NCBI GenBank assembly: GCA_910584295.1
Contig: CAJTYR010000006.1
Span: 1 to 64,000, forward strand
Direction: 5' to 3'
Source: an uncultured Christensenella sp.
GTDB taxonomy: Bacteria > Bacillota > Clostridia > Christensenellales > UBA1242
DNA length: 64,000 nucleotides
Part shown: in pieces, positions 58,214 to 64,000 of the stretch
Position numbering within the stretch: position 1 is the first letter of the stretch
How the letters are laid out: each line of letters begins with the position of its first letter
Notes under the pieces: generated by a model
Database searches by the model: none
What the model saw: the letters and a program-made list of their open reading frames with translations, nothing else
Told to the model about the DNA's origin: nothing
Made by a program: the position numbers and the translations under genes

Positions 58214-59500
58214 TTATGGTGTAAGTTTGTCAGGCCCACGGAAGATGAACATTGCTTCCTTGATGCTTGCAACTTCAAGCAAGTTCATCAAGATACGATC
58301 AAACCCAAGTCCAAATCCGCCGTGTGGCAAACAACCATATTTGAAGAACTGCAAATAGAATTCAACATCCTTTGCAAGTCCTTTTTCTTCAGCTTGTGCC
58401 TTAAGCACATCATAGCGGTGTTCTCTTTGAGCGCCAGTTGTTATCTCAACTCCTTTCCAAATAAGGTCATACCCTTGTGGAACCCCATCTTTTCTCATGT
58501 GATAGAAAGCACGTTTCTTTGCACTATAATCAGTCACAAAGATAAACTCATGCCCAAAAGCCTCTTTTGTGAACCTTGCACAAAGTTTTTCTGCTTCAGT
58601 TGAAAGGTCTCCCCTTTCTGCTTCTGGGCAGACATATCCATATCTTTTTTCAAGCTCGATGTAGAGATCCTCCAATCTCATTTTTGGAAATGGAATGGTT
58701 GGAACAATGACTTCAACCCCAAATAGTTCTTTAATCTTTTCGCCATAGACATCTTTGACTTTCTTAAGTGCATGCCCAAGAAGTTCTTCTTCCATTTTCA
58801 TTACATCTTCAAAACTTTCAATTCCAGAAAACTCCAAGTCAAAGCCAGTAAACTCTGTTGCATGTTTTCTTGAGTGCGACTTTTCTGCTCTGAAAACTGG
58901 TCCACACTCAAACACTCTTCCCCAGCCAGCAGAGATTGCAAGCTGTTTATAGAATTGTGGACTTTGTGCAAGATATGCTTTGCGGTCAAAATATTTCACC
59001 TCAAAAACTTCAGAGCCACTTTCAGAAGCAGTTCCAATAAGTTTTGGCGAGTGAAATTCAGTGAAATCTCTCTCCAACAAAAACTCTCTCATTGCCTCTG
59101 TGAAAAGAGTTTGAACCTTAAACATGAGCAAGTTTTTCTCTTGACGAAGATCAATCCAGCGGAAGTCTATTCTTTGGTCTATGTTGCTTTCTGGAGTGAT
59201 TGGATATGGTTCTTTTGCATCACTTGTCACAACCACACTCTCTGCCAAAACTTCTTGTCCACCCATCTTGACATATTCACTTTTGATAAGTTCCCCACTC
59301 ACCAAAACAGTTGAGCCAGGAAGAAGATGAGAAAAAACTTCCCCCACTTCAGGATGAGCCATTTTGTCAACCGTCACTTGAATTTTTCCAGAAAAATCTT
59401 TCAAAACAATAAACTGTATACTTTTTTTATCCCTTACAGTCTCGATCATTCCTTGAAAATTAACCTTGCCAACATTTAGTTTTGAAATTTGTGTTGTCAT
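58214..59500 (-). CDS. aspS: Archaeal-type aspartyl-tRNA synthetase (paralogue 2)
   Basis: A 428-residue class IIb synthetase of the same short type as the next gene. Motifs: MIETVRDKKSIQFIVLKD (OB-fold), DFRWIDLRQEKNLLMF, FLLERDFTEFHSPKLIG, FRAEKSHSRKHATEFTGFDLE and GFGLGFDRILMNLLEVASIKEAMFIFRGP. It is the first gene of the operon, 14 bases upstream of a possible start of the second AspRS gene, and is under the T-box. A duplicated AspRS with divergence suggests that one copy charges tRNA-Asp only and the other has a further role. Confidence 0.9.
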   Translation of the reverse strand: MTTQISKLNVGKVNFQGMIETVRDKKSIQFIVLKDFSGKIQVTVDKMAHPEVGEVFSHLLPGSTVLVSGELIKSEYVKMGGQEVLAESVVVTSDAKEPYPITPESNIDQRIDFRWIDLRQEKNLLMFKVQTLFTEAMREFLLERDFTEFHSPKLIGTASESGSEVFEVKYFDRKAYLAQSPQFYKQLAISAGWGRVFECGPVFRAEKSHSRKHATEFTGFDLEFSGIESFEDVMKMEEELLGHALKKVKDVYGEKIKELFGVEVIVPTIPFPKMRLEDLYIELEKRYGYVCPEAERGDLSTEAEKLCARFTKEAFGHEFIFVTDYSAKKRAFYHMRKDGVPQGYDLIWKGVEITTGAQREHRYDVLKAQAEEKGLAKDVEFYLQFFKYGCLPHGGFGLGFDRILMNLLEVASIKEAMFIFRGPDKLTP

Positions 59501-59546
59501 TTTTATTCTCCTTTTTTCTTATCAACGACCTCAACAAAAGCAAATA

Positions 59547-59764
59547 AAAAATCCTAATGCAAAAGTCGCATTAGGACGAACATAAAATCCGCGGTGCCAC
59601 CTAATTTGTTGCAAAATGCAACCACTTTCTTCAAGCTGATATTGTTCAGCCAAAACACAAGACTGTTAAGCTGTCTTCATCCTCGTTTGTTTGATATGCT
59701 CTCACCATTCATATCTCTCTGGGAAACAAATTGAGAGGATTACTCCTTCTTCGTCATCATCTAT
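59547..59764 (-). promoter_or_regulatory. T-box riboswitch controlling the AspRS-AspRS-AsnRS operon
   Basis: The antiterminator signature GGTGGCACCGCGG is at 59589-59601 (minus strand). A strong terminator follows (TCCTAATGC/GCATTAGGA, 59552-59576, with T6). Upstream sequence folds into a long stem I (for example ATCCTC/GAGGAT at its base). Uncharged tRNA should switch the operon on. I could not fix the specifier codon: AAC, GAT and GAC all lie in the likely 3' side of stem I (59675-59690). Confidence 0.92.
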
Positions 59765-59770
59765 GCTTAA

Positions 59771-59799
59771 AATATACCACCATCCAAAAAATTTGTCAA
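59771..59799 (-). promoter_or_regulatory. Promoter of the T-box operon
   Basis: Minus strand: -35 TTGACA (59794-59799), 17-base spacer, -10 TATATT (59771-59776). Transcription would start just before the T-box. Confidence 0.85.
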
Positions 59800-59907
59800 T
59801 AAAAATTTTGTTTAATTAAACAAATCAACATTTTTTAAGCTTCTGTTGTATTACTCAAAAACATTTAACTTGGAAATTCTCTTATATTTTGATAATATAA
59901 ACAATAT

Positions 59908-60161
59908 ATGAAAAATCTTTTTAAATTCTTCAAAAAAGACTTCAAAACAAAAAGAGTTCACACTTTCGCATTGATTTGACACAAATCGCTCTCACTTCCT
60001 TCAACTCCTCTCATGCAGACAAATGGAATGGCGTCATGGGAATCATTATTGGTGCAATTTGTTTTACAATTGGACTTTTCGTGTCACTACGAAAATTTAA
60101 AAATCACAGCTCTGAAATTCAACCTGCAGAAAAGCCTCACAACCAAGAAAATGAAAAATAA
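59908..60161 (+). pseudogene. Small membrane protein gene, probably frameshifted
   Basis: An ATG at 59908 opens a basic peptide (MKNLFKFFKKDFKTKRVHTFALI) that stops at TGA 59977-59979. A second frame, starting at a TTG overlapping that stop, continues with a membrane segment (GVMGIIIGAICFTIGLFVSL) and charged tail to 60161. A single frameshift would join both into one 80-residue membrane protein. A promoter (TTGGAA, 17, TAATAT) precedes the ATG, but there is no ribosome site. It could also be two coupled small genes. Confidence 0.4.
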
Positions 60162-60184
60162 AAACACCTTGAAGGTGTTTTTTT
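60162..60184. terminator. Bidirectional terminator
   Basis: AAACACCTT (60162-60170) pairs with AAGGTGTTT (60172-60180), with A and T tracts on both sides; it serves both converging genes. Confidence 0.8.
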
Positions 60185-61364
60185 ACGCCACAGATTGTGC
60201 TTCGGGCCAAATTCTGCCACTCTCCTTAAACCATTTACTATCCTTAAGAAAAATGCTGTTGTTTGAGCATTTGACATTATATCCGCTTCCTGTTGACAAA
60301 TAGACAATGTTTCCATTGAAAGAAGTAAACTCATTGTTTTTGTAATCAATGCACATGGTCGTCACATAAATCTCGTCTGTCCACACTCCAACATTTGTGA
60401 TAAATTCTTGCGTTGGAAACTGGTTTGCTGGAGTTGTTGTGTATTCACTGCTCCCAGCACAGCAACAAACACAAACTGTCTTTGGTTGGATGATGTCAAT
60501 AAACTCTTTTGAAGAGGATGTTCTTGAACCATGATGTCCAGCCTTATAAAGTTCAACTGTTGGAAGATTGTTCATTTCACAAAGATATTTTTCTCCCACT
60601 TTTTCAAGGTCACCCGTAAACAAGAAGTTTTTGCTTTCGTCTGGCGACACCTGTTGAGTAAACATACAGCAAACGGAATTGTTGTTTTCATTTGATTTGT
60701 CTGGATTTTTATAATAGTAACTATCCAAAATGTTGAGAGATATGTTTGAACTTAAGTCAAACGTGCTTTTTGCTCCGTTCGTCTCTTCAATGCAGTCAAG
60801 TGCAGTATAGTGCTTTGCTCCACCTTCAATCGCTTTTTTAAGTTTTGCGTCATAATTTTTGAACATTATGGTGTCCGCTTTTCCAGTTGCAGTGCCAGCA
60901 AAATCGATGATTGTCTCACACTTAAACAAATCAAAGATGCCATCAATTTTTGAAGATGTGGCAAAACCAGCATAATGATCTTGATGTGCATGGCTCACAA
61001 TAACATATTCCAAAACGCCATCGGTGACATAATTTTTAAGATAGGAAGAAATTGTTGAAACACTGTTTGATTTTGATCCACAGTCAATCAGAATATCAAC
61101 ATCTCCCGCTTTAATATAGGTGCAATCGCCCGTGTATTTATTTCCAAGTTCCAAAAAGTGAATTGATATGTCAGCATCTGCAATGTCGATTGATCCATCA
61201 ACTTTGTTTTCGCTTTTTGAATAATATGTCTCATCTGAAACAGAAACATCTTCGGTGTTTGGGATTGTGATCCAAATAAGTCCATAGAACGAGCCAACAA
61301 TTCCGATGACCAGCCCCATAAGTGCCATGACAAATTTTCCAAAGCCTTTTTTCTTTTTAGGCAT
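60183..61364 (-). CDS. Membrane-anchored metallo-beta-lactamase-fold protein (ComEC C-terminal type)
   Basis: A 393-residue protein with an N-terminal anchor (residues 8-32) and a metallo-beta-lactamase domain of the ComEC/competence type: IHFLELGNKYTGDCTYIKAGDVDILIDCG, VSHAHQDHYAGF (metal site), LFTGDLEKVGE and ELYKAGHHGSRTSSSKEF. It should be an extracytoplasmic nuclease or phosphodiesterase, possibly acting on DNA. I start at 61364 behind AAGGAGG. Its start follows the preceding gene's stop by one base (TAGTATG). Confidence 0.85.
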   Translation of the reverse strand: MPKKKKGFGKFVMALMGLVIGIVGSFYGLIWITIPNTEDVSVSDETYYSKSENKVDGSIDIADADISIHFLELGNKYTGDCTYIKAGDVDILIDCGSKSNSVSTISSYLKNYVTDGVLEYVIVSHAHQDHYAGFATSSKIDGIFDLFKCETIIDFAGTATGKADTIMFKNYDAKLKKAIEGGAKHYTALDCIEETNGAKSTFDLSSNISLNILDSYYYKNPDKSNENNNSVCCMFTQQVSPDESKNFLFTGDLEKVGEKYLCEMNNLPTVELYKAGHHGSRTSSSKEFIDIIQPKTVCVCCCAGSSEYTTTPANQFPTQEFITNVGVWTDEIYVTTMCIDYKNNEFTSFNGNIVYLSTGSGYNVKCSNNSIFLKDSKWFKESGRIWPEAQSVA

Positions 61365-61365
61365 A

Positions 61366-61854
61366 CTAATCACCTCCTTCACTTGGCTCAACAAAGGTGA
61401 TCAGCCTGACTTTTTCAACCTTAAAAAGTTTTCCATATTTGAAATTTGATGTGGAATACTTGATATAAAATGTCCCCACTTCATCCGAATAAAATCTTCC
61501 ATTGATGTCCACTTTGAGATTTGTTTCGATTGCTATCTCATCCGCTTTCAAGCGTTTGCCAAATGCCACAACTTTGACTCCAAAGTCCTCATATTTTTCG
61601 TCTAGCGTCAATTCAATCTCATCGTTTCCGATGATTGCAAAACAATCGTTTCGACAAACAACCCACCAAATTCCACCACCAATCAAAGCTCCAATCAAAA
61701 GAAAAACAAAGCCAAAAAGCAAAACTTTGAAACTTGTGTTTTTCAAAGTTCTTTCAGCTGACCTTTGAGATTTTTTGTCAATTGAAACCCCAGAGACATC
61801 AACATTTGATTTCGCCCTTGTGGAGGTCTTTTTTGCATTCTTTTTTGTTGCCAT
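61366..61854 (-). CDS. Membrane protein with DUF5011-like domain
   Basis: A 162-residue protein. A basic N-terminus (KKNAKKTSTRAKSN) leads to one membrane segment (about residues 44-67) and an extracytoplasmic domain with the DUF5011-like signature IIGNDEIELTLDEKYEDFGVKVVAFGKRL and VGTFYIKYSTSN, an Ig-like fold often on cell-surface proteins. It may bind to or assist the metallo-beta-lactamase protein encoded next. I start at 61854, behind AAGGAA. Confidence 0.72.
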   Translation of the reverse strand: MATKKNAKKTSTRAKSNVDVSGVSIDKKSQRSAERTLKNTSFKVLLFGFVFLLIGALIGGGIWWVVCRNDCFAIIGNDEIELTLDEKYEDFGVKVVAFGKRLKADEIAIETNLKVDINGRFYSDEVGTFYIKYSTSNFKYGKLFKVEKVRLITFVEPSEGGD

Positions 61855-61903
61855 ATTTTTTCCTTTATGCAGATTATAACACAAAAGTTTTTAAATTCAA
61901 AAA

Positions 61904-61926
61904 AGAAAGGGTCATTGCCCCTTTCT
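61904..61926 (-). terminator. Terminator of the LtaS-like gene
   Basis: AGAAAGGG (61904-61911) pairs with CCCCTTTCT (61918-61926), about 14 bases after the gene; T-rich DNA follows on the minus strand. Confidence 0.75.
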
Positions 61927-61940
61927 AAATTATTGAAAAT

Positions 61941-63974
61941 TTACTTTATATAATTTTTTGCATAATTTACTCTGTAATATTTTTCAATCATGATTTGTTT
62001 CTTAACATAAATGTTGACCTTATCTTTGAAGTTTATCACCTGTGTGTCCACTTTTGCTTCTTTTCCATTTTTAAAGAAATCAATCATATCCAAAGAATAA
62101 ACATTTTCATCAAAAATTCCTGAAAGTGATGACAAAAACATGCTTTGCGTAATATCTTCAGAAAAAATTGAATATCCTTGCGTCAAATTTCGATTAAAAC
62201 TGAACCCATACAAATCACAAAGAGTTGGATAGATGTCATATGTGTTGCAGAACACAGCATTTTCTCCAACTTCAAGTTTTGGACTAGAAATCGCAAAAGG
62301 GACTCTGTAAGCAGTTTTATCATCATAATATTTCCCGACACCTTTGATTTCATAAGAAAGATTTTGATAATATGCGTTGTGATCTGCAAACAAAACTATG
62401 GTTGTATTTTCTGACAGGGGTCTTCCATTTACTCCAACATTTGTTTCAAGATAGTCAACAATAAATCCTATTGCATTGTCAAGTGCCATTGCTTTTGACT
62501 TAAACTCTCGGAGCAATTGATAATCTTTTGTGCCTACTTTTGGCAAGATATATCCCAAATTATTCTCTTCGGCATAACTTTCAAAATATGCATAGTTGTC
62601 ATCAAAAATCTTATAATAGTTTGCAAATCTTTTGTTTGATTGGGTATAAGGTCCATGTGTAGAAACTGTTGTGAAAAATGAGAAGAAAGATTTGTCTGTT
62701 GGCATAATTTCTTTTGCCATGTTTTCAACATAATCACCATCATCCACAAAATCACCAAACTTATCAGTTTTGTCTTCAAGTGTGCACTCATCAAGAGCAT
62801 ACACTCTGTCAAATCCCATTGAGGTGTTAAGTGTGTATCTGTCATAGAAATCACCACGATAGTCGTGGAAGAAATTGACACTCTCATAACCAGCATTTTT
62901 GAAAAGGTTTGGAAGACTTTCTGGAGTTTCAACTCCAACCTTATTTAAAATACTCGTAAATGAATATTCATTTGGAACATTTCCCAAAAGAGAAATATCT
63001 TCACTGAAATTGGTTGCATTCCTTGAATAATACTCCGAGAAATACATTGAATTGTTGAAAATAAGATCATATAAATTTGGAGTGTTAAACTGATCAATCC
63101 CAAACCATTCCATGCTTTCCATCATGATCATGATAAGATTGTCCCCCTTCAAACTTTCTGAAACATTTGCGTTGTTATATGAAGAGTTTGAATATGAAAA
63201 GCCTTGTCCTTCTTCAATAAACTTCTTCATATCTTTTTCTTCTGTTGAAGAAAGCTCTTCTTCATATCCAACAAACTTTTCAATGCTCTTCAAGTAGTAA
63301 GCATAAAAACCATACTTTTTCATGTTGGCAAATTTAAGGTCTGTTGAACCATAAAGATATTGTCCGTTTTCATAGACATATTTTGATTGCGAATCTTCCG
63401 CATAAGCTTTGTCCAAAAAGTTGTAAGAAACAAGTCCAGTGCACTCAACAACAATGGCAATGGCAATCATATAGCAAATGGATGAGAACTTAAATCTTGA
63501 TTTCATCCTTGGCATATATTTGCTTCCAAACACCACCGCCAAAATAAACAAAACAAAAACTGCCAAGGTTGCCCCCAAACACCCCCAATTTATGAAATCC
63601 ATTTCAAAAACAGCACCAGTTTCGCCACCTCTTGCAAAAAGCATGTCCACTGTTGTGAAATTGAATAAGTTTTTAAAAACACAAGAATTGATGATGTTAA
63701 CAATCCCTTGAAGCGCCAAAAAAATCGTCGTGACTGTAATTTTCAGCCATTCAGTAGGAAGAATAAAAATTAAACCGGCAATAATCAAAATTATTGAAAA
63801 TTCAATCCCAAATTTAGTAGGAAGAACCCCCAGTCCCAAAGTGATGAAATTCACCATTTCAAGACAAATGGCAAAAACAACAAAGAGAACGCCATAAATA
63901 TAATCATTCTTCTCTTTCTTGATTTTTTTTGTTGAGATTGAAAAGTCTGATTTTCCTTTTTCAAGTTTTTCCAC
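61941..63974 (-). CDS. LTA synthase family (sulfatase-type) membrane enzyme
   Basis: A 677-residue protein. Five membrane segments occupy residues about 25-205, followed by a large extracytoplasmic sulfatase-type domain: LIMIMMESMEWFG (metal-ligand Glu), NATNFSEDISLLG around the catalytic Thr, and FHDYRGDFYDRYTLNTSMGFD, then TTIVLFADHNAYY (late Asp/His). This is the layout of lipoteichoic-acid synthase and related glycerol- or ethanolamine-phosphate transferases. The start is a GTG at 63974 behind AAGGAG. It should modify or build cell-surface polymers. Confidence 0.88.
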   Translation of the reverse strand: MEKLEKGKSDFSISTKKIKKEKNDYIYGVLFVVFAICLEMVNFITLGLGVLPTKFGIEFSIILIIAGLIFILPTEWLKITVTTIFLALQGIVNIINSCVFKNLFNFTTVDMLFARGGETGAVFEMDFINWGCLGATLAVFVLFILAVVFGSKYMPRMKSRFKFSSICYMIAIAIVVECTGLVSYNFLDKAYAEDSQSKYVYENGQYLYGSTDLKFANMKKYGFYAYYLKSIEKFVGYEEELSSTEEKDMKKFIEEGQGFSYSNSSYNNANVSESLKGDNLIMIMMESMEWFGIDQFNTPNLYDLIFNNSMYFSEYYSRNATNFSEDISLLGNVPNEYSFTSILNKVGVETPESLPNLFKNAGYESVNFFHDYRGDFYDRYTLNTSMGFDRVYALDECTLEDKTDKFGDFVDDGDYVENMAKEIMPTDKSFFSFFTTVSTHGPYTQSNKRFANYYKIFDDNYAYFESYAEENNLGYILPKVGTKDYQLLREFKSKAMALDNAIGFIVDYLETNVGVNGRPLSENTTIVLFADHNAYYQNLSYEIKGVGKYYDDKTAYRVPFAISSPKLEVGENAVFCNTYDIYPTLCDLYGFSFNRNLTQGYSIFSEDITQSMFLSSLSGIFDENVYSLDMIDFFKNGKEAKVDTQVINFKDKVNIYVKKQIMIEKYYRVNYAKNYIK

Positions 63975-64000
63975 GACTATTTCTCCTTAACAAAGATTTC

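Noticed and set aside
1..64000. CRISPR arrays, insertion sequences and rRNA genes
   Set aside because: No regularly spaced repeats with unique spacers, no transposase-like protein with terminal inverted repeats, and no rRNA sequence was seen.

Overview
The window looks like chromosome of a low-GC, Gram-positive-type bacterium (Bacillota, probably an uncultured Clostridia-like gut lineage). The evidence is strong Shine-Dalgarno sites, a T-box leader, the SufCBDSU order, AddAB instead of RecBCD, an LtaS-like sulfatase, and several sporulation-type proteins (Spo0A DNA-binding domain, RsfA-like SANT protein, YqzL, BclA-like protein). Standard bacterial code fits; TGA is used as a stop. The species cannot be named from sequence alone.

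Bases 1-3824 are the right part of an integrated mobile element. It carries a Zot/pI-type ATPase, several small unknown genes, a ribbon-helix-helix protein, two hairpin-rich non-coding zones and an array of TGTATATACA palindromes. It ends in the 3' half of a tRNA-Lys(UUU), which I read as the distal attachment site. The gene set resembles inovirus-like (filamentous, ssDNA) prophages; the replication and integration genes would lie left of the window. Next to it is a broken host metallopeptidase.

From 4.3 kb on nearly everything is host chromosome read leftwards (minus strand). 4.3-8.5 kb: a receiver-less Spo0A DNA-binding protein with a 0A-box in its own promoter, a lytic transglycosylase, a DUF3343 protein divergent from a cysteine desulfurase, an unknown gene behind a consensus promoter with a 0A-box, and a DUF164-type zinc-ribbon protein. 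8.5-15 kb: dnaG-rpoD, an unusual long ThyX, and groES-groEL. 15-21 kb: the sufCBDSU Fe-S cluster operon and a serine-palmitoyltransferase-like PLP enzyme. 21-27 kb: an ABC exporter with two ATPases, and ExoIII plus ASCH genes.

27.5-34.3 kb holds a two-gene cell-surface operon: a 1777-residue secreted, membrane-anchored protein and a smaller partner that share a near-identical membrane segment and both have long charged cytoplasmic tails. 34.8-43.1 kb is mixed metabolism (2-hydroxyacid dehydrogenase family, M19 dipeptidase, VOC protein, CorC-type transporter, radical SAM enzyme, SDR), with a tRNA-Gly(CCC) beside a GC-rich structured segment. Three G9/C9 tracts, two of them at the SDR gene, suggest phase variation.

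43.2-45.6 kb encodes a membrane protein with a coiled coil and five AT-hook motifs, a possible membrane-DNA tether. 45.8-54.8 kb holds addB-addA, an RsfA-like regulator, an unknown gene, and yqzL-recO. 54.9-59.8 kb holds a spore-surface-like protein and an operon of two archaeal-type AspRS genes plus AsnRS under one T-box. 60-64 kb holds a ComEC-like metallo-beta-lactamase protein, a DUF5011-like membrane protein and an LtaS-like enzyme.
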